Source: Pedobacter terrae
GTDB lineage: Bacteria > Bacteroidota > Bacteroidia > Sphingobacteriales > Sphingobacteriaceae
DNA: 64,000 nt
Reading direction: 5' to 3'
NCBI RefSeq assembly: GCF_900100705.1
Contig: NZ_FNCH01000008.1
Span: 62,001-126,000, forward strand
Each line of letters opens with the position of its first letter. The stretch's first letter is position 1. Position numbers and translations under genes: made by a program. The notes beneath the pieces were generated by a model. The model saw nothing but the letters and a program-made list of their open reading frames with translations. It ran no database searches and was not told the DNA's origin. Shown in pieces: positions 1-8,667 of this stretch.

Positions 1-2
1 TT

Positions 3-1430
3 GCCGCAATCGCACAAATGGGCTGCAAAAAATTTAGTGAGTTTCAGGTAGATCCGAACAAAACCACCGCTGCAACACCCGATCTGTTATTAAATGCCGT
101 TGAGCAAAGTGCCTTCCAATCAACCAATACCGATGTAGCACTTGCTTCCCGTCAAATGATAAATACAGATGAAATTAACTTAAACCAGTATTATGGCTGG
201 AATCGGGCAAGCTATGGCAATTATAATAATCTGCGCCAGGTAGTGAAGATGGAACAAGCTGCCATAAACCTGAATAAACCTCAGTATTTGCCACTTGTAA
301 AGTTTTTTAAGGCCTGGAATTTTTTACAACTAACGCAAACCTTTGGCGATATTCCTTATAGTGAGGCTTTAAAAGCTGAAGAAGATATTGTTGCGCCAAA
401 ATATGACAAGCAGGAAGACATTTACTTAAGTATTTTAAATGAGCTTAAAGCGGCCAACGGCATGATTGATGCAAATACTCCAGGTTTACAGGGCGACATC
501 GTTTTCGGAGGGAATATATTACAGTGGAAACGCGTAATCAACTCGCTTTCTTTAAGGGTATTAATCAGTTTATCGGTTAAGGAAAACGACACCAGGTTAG
601 AGATCAAAAAACGTTTTGCTGAAATTGTGAACAATCCAACGGATTATCCACTGTTTACGGGAAATGGAGACAATGCCCAGCTTAAATTTTACGATCTTCA
701 GGGAAACCGCTATCCATATTTTAATAGCAATAGTATGCAGACTGCATACTATATGGATGAAACTTTTATCAATTTGTTAAAATCTTTACAGGATTCCCGC
801 TTGTTCCGCTTTGCTGATAAAGCACCAAAATTCGCATCGCTTGCCGCAACAGATTTTAATGCGTACGGTGGCGGGAATGGTAGCGCACCAAAAGATGTGA
901 ATAATGCCCGTACGCTTGCAGGAGAAGTTTCTAAAATTAACCCACGTTATTATAATAGCCCGGCAAATGAGCCAAGTATAGCCTTGGGTTATGCTGAGCA
1001 GCAGTTCATTCTTGCCGAAGGCGTTGTAAGGGGATGGATTTCCGGAAACGCAAATGAATATTATCAAAAAGGGATCAGGGCATCAATGCAGTTTTATAAT
1101 ATCGATGAGGCAACTATCAATAGCTATCTGGCACAAACAACAGTACAATTAAATGCTAATACAAATCCGCTGGCAAACATTATTACCCAAAAATACATCG
1201 CATCTTTCATGAATAGCGGCTGGCAGCCATTTTTTGAGCAGCGGAGAACTGGTTTCCCGGTTTTTGATACTACAGGAGCAGGAGTTTTAAATGATAAACG
1301 CATTCCAAAACGTTGGATGTATCCGGAATCTGAATTACGATTGAATCAGCAAAATATTACCGCCGCAATATCAAGACAGTACCCCGAAGGTGATAACATT
1401 AACGGGATAATTTGGTTATTGAAACCATAA
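3..1430 (+). CDS. SusD/RagB-like outer-membrane lipoprotein, 5' end outside window
   Basis: The reading frame is open to the left edge, and the residues before the first Met (AAIAQ, then MGCKKF) look like the end of a lipoprotein signal peptide with Cys as the lipidated residue, so the real start is upstream. The body resembles the SusD-like_2 family: an N-terminal helical TPR-like part (LLLNAVEQSAF, QYYGWNRASYGNYNN), the segment FFKAWNFLQLTQTFGDIPYSEAL, and the C-terminal WQPFFEQRRTGFP and RIPKRWMYPESE motifs. SusD proteins sit on the cell surface and pass glycans or other polymers to a TonB receptor (SusC), whose gene should lie to the left. A hairpin terminator follows, and a phosphatase-superfamily gene is next on the same strand. 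The substrate cannot be read from this protein. Confidence 0.9.
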   Translation, partial: AAIAQMGCKKFSEFQVDPNKTTAATPDLLLNAVEQSAFQSTNTDVALASRQMINTDEINLNQYYGWNRASYGNYNNLRQVVKMEQAAINLNKPQYLPLVKFFKAWNFLQLTQTFGDIPYSEALKAEEDIVAPKYDKQEDIYLSILNELKAANGMIDANTPGLQGDIVFGGNILQWKRVINSLSLRVLISLSVKENDTRLEIKKRFAEIVNNPTDYPLFTGNGDNAQLKFYDLQGNRYPYFNSNSMQTAYYMDETFINLLKSLQDSRLFRFADKAPKFASLAATDFNAYGGGNGSAPKDVNNARTLAGEVSKINPRYYNSPANEPSIALGYAEQQFILAEGVVRGWISGNANEYYQKGIRASMQFYNIDEATINSYLAQTTVQLNANTNPLANIITQKYIASFMNSGWQPFFEQRRTGFPVFDTTGAGVLNDKRIPKRWMYPESELRLNQQNITAAISRQYPEGDNINGIIWLLKP

Positions 1431-1440
1431 ATAAACAAAC

Positions 1441-1477
1441 AACAGCACTGCCACTTTTGTCGGTGCTGTTGGTATTT
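1441..1477 (+). terminator. Stem-loop after susD-like gene
   Basis: AACAGCAC at 1441-1448 pairs with GTGCTGTT at 1463-1470. A short T-containing run follows, so this is a plausible but weak intrinsic terminator. Confidence 0.55.
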
Positions 1478-1511
1478 AACCGCAGTTTCAAATTTCAGTA
1501 TAAAGCATCAA

Positions 1512-2747
1512 ATGATAAAAAAAATATTTTTCCTATCCTTGATTTTTGTTTCAGTAAGTAGCTGGGCACAGAAAATAAAGACCAAAAAAGTAGTATATGT
1601 TATTGCGGATGGTATTCCCGCCGATGTAGTAGAGCGTTTAGATCTGCCAAATTTTAAACGGATTATTTCCGCAGGTTCGTATTCCCGCATGCATGTGGGT
1701 GGCGATAAAGCCAGTTATAACGAAACGCCCACCATATCTGCAGTTGGCTACAACAGCTTGCTTACTGGCACATGGGTTAACAAGCATAACGTACCCGATA
1801 ATGATATTAAGGCCCCAAATTATAACTATCAGCATATTTTCAGACTCTTTAAAAACCAGTATCCTGATAAAAAAACAGCTATTTTCTCCAGCTGGACCGA
1901 TAACCGCACCAAATTGCTTGGAGATGGCCTTCCTGAAACCGGAAACTTTAAACCCGATTTTGTAGCAGATGGTTTCGAGTTGGATACTGCCCGCTTTAAA
2001 CATGATAAAAAAGCTGATTATATGCACCTTATTGATGAGGAAGTAGTTAAACAGGCTGCAAACACCATTCATGATCAGGCGCCTGACCTTTCGTGGGTAT
2101 ACCTGGAATATACGGATGATATGGGTCATCGCTATGGAGACAGTCCGGAGTTTTACAGGGCAGTGGAGATGCTGGATAAACAAATGGGCAAGATTTGGGA
2201 TGCCGTTACTTACCGTCAACAGCAATTTAAAGAAGATTGGCTGATTGTAATTACAACCGATCACGGACGAGATGAAAAAACCGGCAGCGGACATGGCGGC
2301 CAGTCTGATCGCCAACGTTCTACCTGGATGGTAAGCAATTATAAAGACCTGAATACTTATGCCCAATACTTTGATCTTGGCGTGGTAGATATTATGCCTT
2401 CAATTGCCCGCTACCTAAATGTACAAATGCCTAAAAATGTAGCAGCGGAAATTGATGGCACTCCATTTATTGGACCAGTATCTATAACCGGATTAAAAGT
2501 AAATCACTTTCAAAATCACCTTGATATTAGCTGGAAAGCCTTACAGAACAAAGGCAAGGTTAAAGTTTGGCTGGCAACCACCAATGATTTTAAAACAGGA
2601 GGAAAAGATGAATATCATTTATTGGGAGAGGTTGATGTGAATCAGCAACATTATTTTGCAGATCTTAAAAAATACCCATCCTCTTTCTATAAAGTCTTGG
2701 TTGAAGCATCAGATAATATGCTCAACAAATGGATAAGCGTTAAATAA
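1512..2747 (+). CDS. Secreted alkaline-phosphatase-superfamily phosphodiesterase
   Basis: A 411-residue protein with a signal peptide (residues 1-19, ending SSWAQ). Motifs follow the type I phosphodiesterase/nucleotide pyrophosphatase fold in order: VIADGIPADVV (first metal Asp, about residue 33), NETPTISAVGYNSLLTG (Thr nucleophile region), YTDDMGHRYG (second-metal Asp/His), ITTDHGRD and GHGG (remaining metal His/Asp). The last 90 residues look like a small beta domain. It probably hydrolyses phosphate mono- or diesters in the periplasm or outside the cell. It lies 81 bp after a SusD-like gene, so it may serve the same polymer- or phosphate-scavenging locus. The exact substrate is unknown. 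Confidence 0.88.
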   Translation: MIKKIFFLSLIFVSVSSWAQKIKTKKVVYVIADGIPADVVERLDLPNFKRIISAGSYSRMHVGGDKASYNETPTISAVGYNSLLTGTWVNKHNVPDNDIKAPNYNYQHIFRLFKNQYPDKKTAIFSSWTDNRTKLLGDGLPETGNFKPDFVADGFELDTARFKHDKKADYMHLIDEEVVKQAANTIHDQAPDLSWVYLEYTDDMGHRYGDSPEFYRAVEMLDKQMGKIWDAVTYRQQQFKEDWLIVITTDHGRDEKTGSGHGGQSDRQRSTWMVSNYKDLNTYAQYFDLGVVDIMPSIARYLNVQMPKNVAAEIDGTPFIGPVSITGLKVNHFQNHLDISWKALQNKGKVKVWLATTNDFKTGGKDEYHLLGEVDVNQQHYFADLKKYPSSFYKVLVEASDNMLNKWISVK

Positions 2748-2776
2748 CGAGGTTCACGCTAATAACTTTTATAACT

Positions 2777-2826
2777 AAGCCCGATAGCTGATCTTAAAAG
2801 ATCCGCTATCGGGCTATTTTTATTTA
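2777..2826. terminator. Bidirectional terminator between convergent genes
   Basis: AGCCCGATAGC (2778-2788) and GCTATCGGGCT (2805-2815) form a perfect stem, with an inner GATCTTAAAAGATC palindrome. A-rich DNA on the left and ATTTTTATTT on the right let it serve both the phosphodiesterase gene and the minus-strand lipid operon. Confidence 0.85.
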
Positions 2827-3761
2827 CCAATGGCACTGATCATTTTCGCCATAAGCTGTTTTAACTTAGTATAACGCATTAAGTAATAGAAAGAAATAAT
2901 GTTCAAAAGCGCGCATAATAATCCGGCAAATACATCGAGCGTATAATGATGACTGGTATAAACCGCCGAAAACCAGATGCCTAACATGACAGTAAAGAAG
3001 AAAACATTAATTCTCCCCAAGCGGTTTTTCAAACCATAATATAAAACGATAACCGGATATGAAGAGTGCAGCGATGGCATGGCTGCAAACACATTGGAAC
3101 CCTTGCTGTATATCCCATGAAAAAGTGTGATACCAAAATAATGATCAAAACGGGCCAATCCGGCAGTATTGCCAGCCGTTTTAGCTATAAATTCGAAGCC
3201 ATGTTCCTGCACATACCATGGTGGTGCAGCTGGGAAAGCGTAATAAACCACAAAACCCAATAAATTTACCCAAACAAAGGTTAGTGAGAACCGAACAAAC
3301 TGTTCTTTATTTTTAAAGAAAAGATAAGTGGCAAATGCTAGCGGTACAGGCACCCACATCAGGTAAAAAAAACCTGTCGACACATCTAAAAATGAAGTAC
3401 TGTTTATTTTCCAATACTCGTTAGGTGTAAGTATTAAGCCATGGTAATTAATGCCAAAAGTATTTTTTTCCAGGTTATACAAATCTTCTATATGTACCGT
3501 GTTAAAAAGATAGTTTGGAAAGGCCTTCATGTAATCAAACAGAATCCAATAGACAATAAAGATCGAAAAGCCGAGGATAAACTTCCTGGTTCCGCTTGAT
3601 AGGTAAAACAAAGCATTAAAAATAAAAATCAGCACCAACTGATCGGTTTTAAAGCCGACCAGCAGTACTGATAACAATAGATATCCAACAGATATAGCAA
3701 CTGTTAGATAAATATTCCGGATATTATAAAAATTGTTTTTAAGCAATGCTCCTTGCTGCAT
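2820..3761 (-). CDS. PAP2-type transferase, inositol-phosphoceramide synthase candidate
   Basis: ATG at 3761 gives 313 residues and starts 1 bp after the hydroxylase stop; a TTG at 3776 would overlap it. This is a polytopic membrane protein with about six hydrophobic spans. The PAP2 signature is PSLHSSYP (catalytic His) and later SHHYTLDVFAG (His and Asp). Before them is YYAFPAAPPWY, a segment seen in Aur1/IPC-synthase-type (PAP2_3) proteins. Aur1-type enzymes move phosphoinositol from phosphatidylinositol onto ceramide, and Bacteroides thetaiotaomicron uses a PAP2-like protein for this step. Here it is the last gene of a run that also holds ceramide and PI synthesis genes, which supports the call. 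A generic lipid phosphatase is the alternative. Confidence 0.8.
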   Translation of the reverse strand: MQQGALLKNNFYNIRNIYLTVAISVGYLLLSVLLVGFKTDQLVLIFIFNALFYLSSGTRKFILGFSIFIVYWILFDYMKAFPNYLFNTVHIEDLYNLEKNTFGINYHGLILTPNEYWKINSTSFLDVSTGFFYLMWVPVPLAFATYLFFKNKEQFVRFSLTFVWVNLLGFVVYYAFPAAPPWYVQEHGFEFIAKTAGNTAGLARFDHYFGITLFHGIYSKGSNVFAAMPSLHSSYPVIVLYYGLKNRLGRINVFFFTVMLGIWFSAVYTSHHYTLDVFAGLLCALLNIISFYYLMRYTKLKQLMAKMISAIGK

Positions 3762-3762
3762 A

Positions 3763-4383
3763 TTATTTTTTATCAAAATCAGACCTAAAAATATGATCCC
3801 AAAAAGTCCAGCTTACCCCATAACCTTTGGTCGAATCAGAATAGTGGTGAAGCATGTGATGCTGCTTGAGCTTTTTCCAGAAACCGCTTTTAAAATTAGC
3901 ATGGTGAAGTGCGTAATGCACCATATCGTAAAACAGATAACCGATCATAAAACCTGAGAAAAATGGATAAACCACTGTATCGGGCAATAACCAATCGAAA
4001 AGGAAGTAAAAGCCTAATGCCATTGGGATACTGGCGGAGGGTGGCATCACCAACCTTTTGGCATCATTAGGGTAATCGTGATGTACCCCATGAAAAATAA
4101 AGTGGATTTTTTTGCCCCATTCCGCTTCGGGTTCGAAATGAAAAACATAACGATGTAAGATGTATTCGGTAATGGTCCAGATGCCAAGACCGAGCAAAAA
4201 CCAGCCGGCAAAGCTTAAAACAGGCATTTTGATTTCCCAAAACGCTTTCCAAAAAAGAAAGCCAATAACCGGAACATATACAATCAACGGTACATAAAAA
4301 CGAACTTTGGAGAGGCTCTCCATAAAGTCGTTTTTAAACATCCTGATGGATGCGGTTGAATTTGAAACAAAATTCTTTTTCAT
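3763..4383 (-). CDS. Fatty-acid hydroxylase (FA2H/Scs7-like), sterol desaturase superfamily
   Basis: Starting at ATG 4383 gives 206 residues. The open frame continues upstream to 4467, but that extension is only the translation of a palindromic repeat and is rejected. The di-iron histidine pattern is complete: HRYVFH, HGVHH, HYALHH and QHHMLHH, spread over four hydrophobic segments. The sequence EYILHRYVFHFEP followed by HGVHHDYPND is typical of the ceramide fatty-acid 2-hydroxylase branch rather than true sterol desaturases. In this operon the likely job is 2-hydroxylation of the ceramide acyl chain. It is separated from the PI-phosphate synthase gene by about 440 bp of repeats, so it may be transcribed partly independently. 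Confidence 0.85.
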   Translation of the reverse strand: MKKNFVSNSTASIRMFKNDFMESLSKVRFYVPLIVYVPVIGFLFWKAFWEIKMPVLSFAGWFLLGLGIWTITEYILHRYVFHFEPEAEWGKKIHFIFHGVHHDYPNDAKRLVMPPSASIPMALGFYFLFDWLLPDTVVYPFFSGFMIGYLFYDMVHYALHHANFKSGFWKKLKQHHMLHHYSDSTKGYGVSWTFWDHIFRSDFDKK

Positions 4384-4425
4384 TTGGTATTTTTTTTTTA
4401 AACTGGTCTTTGACTCCACCTGGTC

Positions 4426-4504
4426 CGTCATCCCGACTGAAGCAAAGCGGAATGGAGAGATCTTCAAACTGTGTTAAAGGGTCTTCGACTCCGCTCGGAC
4501 TGAC
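4426..4504. repeat. R1 mosaic palindromic repeat, copy a
   Basis: Starts CGTCATCCCGACTGAAGCAA and ends near CCGCTCGGACTGAC. It is a somewhat degenerate member of the eight-copy R1 family. It overlaps the false N-terminal extension of the hydroxylase frame. Confidence 0.8.
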
Positions 4505-4520
4505 AAATCATATAATCAAT

Positions 4521-4587
4521 CGTCATTCCCGCGCAGGCGGGAATCTTAACGCACGTTTTAAGATTCCCAATCAAGTTGGGAATGACG
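4521..4587. repeat. Palindromic repeat with CATTCCCGC ends
   Basis: Begins CGTCATTCCCGCGCAGGCGG and ends CCCAATCAAGTTGGGAATGACG in inverse order, so the whole element can fold back. It is a REP-like element lying inside the lipid operon. Confidence 0.75.
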
Positions 4588-4686
4588 ATTTCTTGATGGA
4601 TATTACCTAATTAATTTTATCTGTCAATCATATTGATTTTTATATCATAAATTATTCCTCAGAATGACAATTAACATATTCCCAAC

Positions 4687-4784
4687 CGTCATCTCGACTG
4701 AAGCAAAGTGAAATGGAGAGACCTAGCGAGTTAGATTTCTCGACTAAGTTGCACCCGATAGCTATCCGGTCCGCTCGAAATGAC
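4687..4784. repeat. R1 mosaic palindromic repeat, copy b
   Basis: CGTCATCTCGACTGAAGC at the left end and GCTCGAAATGAC at the right end form the arms. A CCCGATAGCTATCCGG module sits near the right arm. Confidence 0.85.
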
Positions 4785-4823
4785 TACTTGCAAATTGGAT
4801 TGCCACCCGCAAAACGCCTAACG

Positions 4824-6113
4824 CTACACCTTAATCCTTTCCACTAACACTTTCGAAGGTTCAGAAGCATCAAAACCTTTTATTTCTACATATTTCACGT
4901 TAGGAAACCAAAACGTCCCACCCTCAATCCGGAGGAATATCCTTTCCAGCTGCATTTTTTTGTTGTTAATTGTCGCAAAAACATGGTATTTTTTATCTGT
5001 GCCAGATTTATTCAGGTACATTGGCAATTTTTTGTGCGAAGTAAACCGCAGTTCGAATTGGCCATTCCCCAGGTTTTTGCTGATAATGCCATATGCAAAT
5101 TTCCGTTGAATATAACTCAGTTCTTTCTTTTCACCCTTATCCCCGTAACGTATCCAAAATACATTTACAGGTTGCTCTTTATTCACCTCGCCATGTTTAT
5201 CTACATTTAACTGGCAGATAATGGTATTCGTATTCGGATCACGTTGTAAATAAAACAATTGATTGCTAATGTCTTTCGGTGTTGGAAAAGTTATTGGTGA
5301 AGGATCTGATCCCTGCGCATTCGCAGTAAAAGAAAGCACTCCGGTTAAGCTTCCCATTAATACCAAACCCGCAATTAAGGCTGCCCTGTTATTTCCTTTT
5401 CTTTCATTAAATTCCTGTGCCTCGAGGCCTTTTTTTGCGTCCTGCAAACGTTTTACAGCGGTGATATTGGTTAATAGTGCCATTATAGTAATCGGCATGG
5501 TAAAAATCGACATGGTTTCGAATACATGGAAAGAAATCCCTGGCACGTATACTTTGTAATCTCCGCCAATAAAATGGCCGGCAATACCACAAGCAATAGC
5601 GAAAACACCAATGGTTACTACCCTTTCTGGCCTTTGCATTAAACCGCCTTTACACTCCACCCCTAATCCCTCGGCCCTGGCACGGGTATAACTCACCATC
5701 ATCGAACCGATTAATGCGATAAAAGCAAACAACGAACTCAAAAAGTAATGATGCGCCACCAGATAATAACAGATACCTAAAAACATAATCATTTCGCTAT
5801 AACGATCGAGTACAGAATCGTATAAAGCGCCAAACTTCGAACTCATATTGCCCAATCGCGCCACCTGGCCATCAAGCATATCAAACAAACCAGCAAAAAG
5901 CACCAATGCTCCTCCCCAACCGATGTAAGACATATCGCCACGGTTTGATTTTTCGGCACCAAGCACAAAAATAACGGCGACCCCGATATTCAGGATCAAA
6001 CCAATGGTCGTTACGGCGTTAGGTGTTAAACCAATTTTAATCAATCCCTTTACAAAAGGATTAATTACTTTATAAATGCCTAGCTGCAGGCTGTCCCTTA
6101 TATTTTTTTCCAT
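4824..6113 (-). CDS. CDP-alcohol phosphatidyltransferase (PI-phosphate synthase) fused to DUF4833
   Basis: A 429-residue protein. Residues 1-225 form a CDP-alcohol phosphatidyltransferase with about six membrane spans and the full active-site motif: D78, D81-G82, A85-R86, G95, D99, D103. In this context the acceptor is most likely inositol-phosphate, giving phosphatidylinositol-phosphate, which the PgpA-like enzyme can dephosphorylate. Residues 244-262 are a second hydrophobic stretch ending TANAQ, like a signal peptide with an AxA site, followed by a soluble C-terminal domain (about 270-429) that I take for DUF4833. The second half would therefore be periplasmic. The gene lies 10 bp after the outer-membrane protein gene. 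Enzyme class is certain; inositol specificity rests on neighbours. Confidence 0.85.
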   Translation of the reverse strand: MEKNIRDSLQLGIYKVINPFVKGLIKIGLTPNAVTTIGLILNIGVAVIFVLGAEKSNRGDMSYIGWGGALVLFAGLFDMLDGQVARLGNMSSKFGALYDSVLDRYSEMIMFLGICYYLVAHHYFLSSLFAFIALIGSMMVSYTRARAEGLGVECKGGLMQRPERVVTIGVFAIACGIAGHFIGGDYKVYVPGISFHVFETMSIFTMPITIMALLTNITAVKRLQDAKKGLEAQEFNERKGNNRAALIAGLVLMGSLTGVLSFTANAQGSDPSPITFPTPKDISNQLFYLQRDPNTNTIICQLNVDKHGEVNKEQPVNVFWIRYGDKGEKKELSYIQRKFAYGIISKNLGNGQFELRFTSHKKLPMYLNKSGTDKKYHVFATINNKKMQLERIFLRIEGGTFWFPNVKYVEIKGFDASEPSKVLVERIKV

Positions 6114-6123
6114 AGCTTATCTC

Positions 6124-8667
6124 TTAAAAATCGAATTTTACCCTTGCCCTTATTCCCCACTCCGAAACTTCCGGATGGTTGAGATAGTTGAATCGCTTCA
6201 CCAGATCAACCCTTAACAATTTAAAGATGTTACCCACACCAACACTACCTTCCATATAAGGATCGTTGCCCAGTGCATAAGTACGCTGTGCCCCATTTTC
6301 ATAAACTGGCAACTGATATAAACCCGATTGAAAATTAGGATTGTTTTCGTTTCTCAACCCACCATACAATACTTTAAACGATACCATTTCCCTCAACTTT
6401 AACTTTTTGATCAATGGCACTTTATTAAAAAAGAAGCCGTTAAAATTATGGTCGATATTGATGCTCACATAATGATCACTTACAAACTCCAGGAAGTTCA
6501 TCAGGTTGTATGAGTTGAGCTGATAAGCATAGGTTTGGTTGGCACGGTGGATATCCAATAAAGGGAAAGGCACTTTTCCGGCAATATAACTGCCCTCTAC
6601 AGTTACATCGCTGTAACCCAGCTGCGATAAATAAAAACGTTTATCGATACTTCCCAATAGATTGTGGTAATTATATTCGCCGCCCAACACTCCCTTTAAA
6701 CCTGCAGTGTAACGTAAATTAAATACCGGATAACGATCGGCAATAGGTACACGGTAAATTTTGCCCTGGTAAAATTTCTCATTAGGGGCATACCTCAACT
6801 GTACAGAAACCTCACTGGTGGTTAAGCGGTTTACCAGTTGGTTATTTTCATTCAGGTAACTTAATCCTCCGGCGGGTGTCTGACTCCATTTTTTAAAACC
6901 CAGGTTATAAGAAAAATGGTTTTCGAACTCTTTCACATAATCTAAACGATAAAAATCGTTGTACAACAGCATATCGTTTACCCCACGTTTAAACGAGAGC
7001 AGAAAATTATCTTCCTGCACAAACTGCAGTTCTTGTCCGGGTATTTTGGTGTCGCGCTGAAAACTGGCCCTAATGTAGTTTTGAGGAAACTCGTAGATCG
7101 ATTTATTATTTAATGAATAGGTTCCGGAAAGGAAAAACTTCCATTTCTCATCTTTTATACCGTAGGCTAAATAATTTTCGAAATAGTATCGTTTGCTAAG
7201 CTCGGGGGTTGTTCGTCCGCCAAACCGTAACCTTAAACCCTCTACATTGTTAAAGCTATAAAATGTATTTACGGGACCAATTTCGTAGGGACCTAAATTC
7301 TGATAACCTGCAAATAAAAGGGTAACGATTTTCATTGTCCGCTTAAAAGATGGCAGATTCTGCAGGGTATCAATATTACTATAAATCTTCAGCTGGTTGC
7401 TGGAAATGGTATCTAATCTATTTTCCTCCCAAAATTTATCGTCTTTTTTTGCTGCATCAGCCCGTACAACGGTGCTTTTCCCTTGGAAAATTGTATCAGG
7501 CAACACCGTATCAAACTGATAATTTTTAAAAGTAACCGTACGCTCGCCTGTAAAACCAATGCCTTTTGTTTTACCGATACCAAAATCGGCCAGTAAGTCA
7601 CTTTTGCTCAAGCTGTATTTACCTTTATCGTTCGGCTCGAAATTCAGATCAATTTTTAGTGCACGTACAAAATTGAGGTTGATATTTTTGTTTACGCCGA
7701 AAGAGGCGCCAGTAACGGCATAATGGCTATCATTGGTAACATAAATTTTCCCTTCAAACAACATATCATTTGTATTGCGGGGGGTAAAAGACAGCTCTAT
7801 AATTTCAGGTTGCTGCGTTCTGATGGTATCGGTAATGAAAAACTTATAAAAAGCTGGCGCACCGTCAGCAATCGGGCTTAAAAATTCATTACTGATAACG
7901 GAGATATTATTTTTATAAATATCAATATCCTGATACATTCGGTCGAAATAGGTTTTCATTCCCTTATTATCAATGTAACGGCTGTCGAATTGAACCTGTT
8001 TTTCTCCTATTATAACGGTTTTGTTCTTTTCCGGATTTTTGCTCAGGTAGCTATCGGCCAGTTTCTCCTGAATGTATATCGGCAACAGGTTTTTTCCCCC
8101 TATCAATGTCGAATCCTGCTCCTGAAACAGAAACTGGTAGTTCCTGAACATTTTTTTGTTCTTAAACTTATCTGATACATTACTGAGGGAGAAGAGCATT
8201 TTTTCATATTGCCTGAAGGAAACGGTATTATAGCTCTTAATGCGGTTTTCATCTTTGTGGGAAATTACCTGGCGGATCAATTCTACTGCCGGATTATCTT
8301 TGTTACGGTATTTTGTCTTTTTACCGCCCACAACAACTACTTCATCCAGGGCCCTTGAATCGGGCACCAAGGCAACATCAAGCTCTTGCGTTGCGGCTGG
8401 AACGGTATTTTTAAAAGCAGTACGATAACCTACATAATTGAAACTGAGTTCGCTTTGTGGGTTTGGAGAAATAAGGATATATTTCCCGTTTGCATCGGTC
8501 TGCGTGCCAATCTGCGTATCTTTAAAAAAAACCGAAACATTGGGCAGCGTTTCTTTGGTAACCGCATCGCGTACGATACCAGATACAACAGTTCTTTGGG
8601 CAAATGCATTTACCTGCAAAATAAAACAGAGCGTAACGAATAATAAAAATGAATAAATCGGTTTCAT
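6124..8667 (-). CDS. Outer-membrane protein, CarboxypepD_reg-like plus DUF5686 barrel
   Basis: An 847-residue protein with a signal peptide (1-23, ending AFAQ). Residues 25-110 form a carboxypeptidase-regulatory-like beta sandwich (TVVSGIVRDAVTKETLPNVSV). The rest matches the DUF5686 type of large beta-barrel-like Bacteroidota protein, and the chain ends in Phe (RVKFDF) as outer-membrane barrels do. Its ATG touches the gtrA stop with no spacing, and the PI-phosphate synthase follows by 10 bp, so it is firmly in the lipid operon. No catalytic motif is visible. Because it is an outer-membrane protein in a lipid pathway, a role in moving, anchoring or modifying inositol sphingolipids is possible, but that is inference. 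Confidence 0.8.
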   Translation of the reverse strand: MKPIYSFLLFVTLCFILQVNAFAQRTVVSGIVRDAVTKETLPNVSVFFKDTQIGTQTDANGKYILISPNPQSELSFNYVGYRTAFKNTVPAATQELDVALVPDSRALDEVVVVGGKKTKYRNKDNPAVELIRQVISHKDENRIKSYNTVSFRQYEKMLFSLSNVSDKFKNKKMFRNYQFLFQEQDSTLIGGKNLLPIYIQEKLADSYLSKNPEKNKTVIIGEKQVQFDSRYIDNKGMKTYFDRMYQDIDIYKNNISVISNEFLSPIADGAPAFYKFFITDTIRTQQPEIIELSFTPRNTNDMLFEGKIYVTNDSHYAVTGASFGVNKNINLNFVRALKIDLNFEPNDKGKYSLSKSDLLADFGIGKTKGIGFTGERTVTFKNYQFDTVLPDTIFQGKSTVVRADAAKKDDKFWEENRLDTISSNQLKIYSNIDTLQNLPSFKRTMKIVTLLFAGYQNLGPYEIGPVNTFYSFNNVEGLRLRFGGRTTPELSKRYYFENYLAYGIKDEKWKFFLSGTYSLNNKSIYEFPQNYIRASFQRDTKIPGQELQFVQEDNFLLSFKRGVNDMLLYNDFYRLDYVKEFENHFSYNLGFKKWSQTPAGGLSYLNENNQLVNRLTTSEVSVQLRYAPNEKFYQGKIYRVPIADRYPVFNLRYTAGLKGVLGGEYNYHNLLGSIDKRFYLSQLGYSDVTVEGSYIAGKVPFPLLDIHRANQTYAYQLNSYNLMNFLEFVSDHYVSINIDHNFNGFFFNKVPLIKKLKLREMVSFKVLYGGLRNENNPNFQSGLYQLPVYENGAQRTYALGNDPYMEGSVGVGNIFKLLRVDLVKRFNYLNHPEVSEWGIRARVKFDF

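Noticed and set aside
1638..2366. 242-residue minus-strand open frame
   Set aside because: It lies wholly within the phosphodiesterase gene, whose motifs are clear; no recognisable protein on the other strand.
4384..4467. N-terminal extension of the fatty-acid hydroxylase frame
   Set aside because: The extra residues are a translation of a palindromic repeat; the ATG at 4383 begins the conserved protein.
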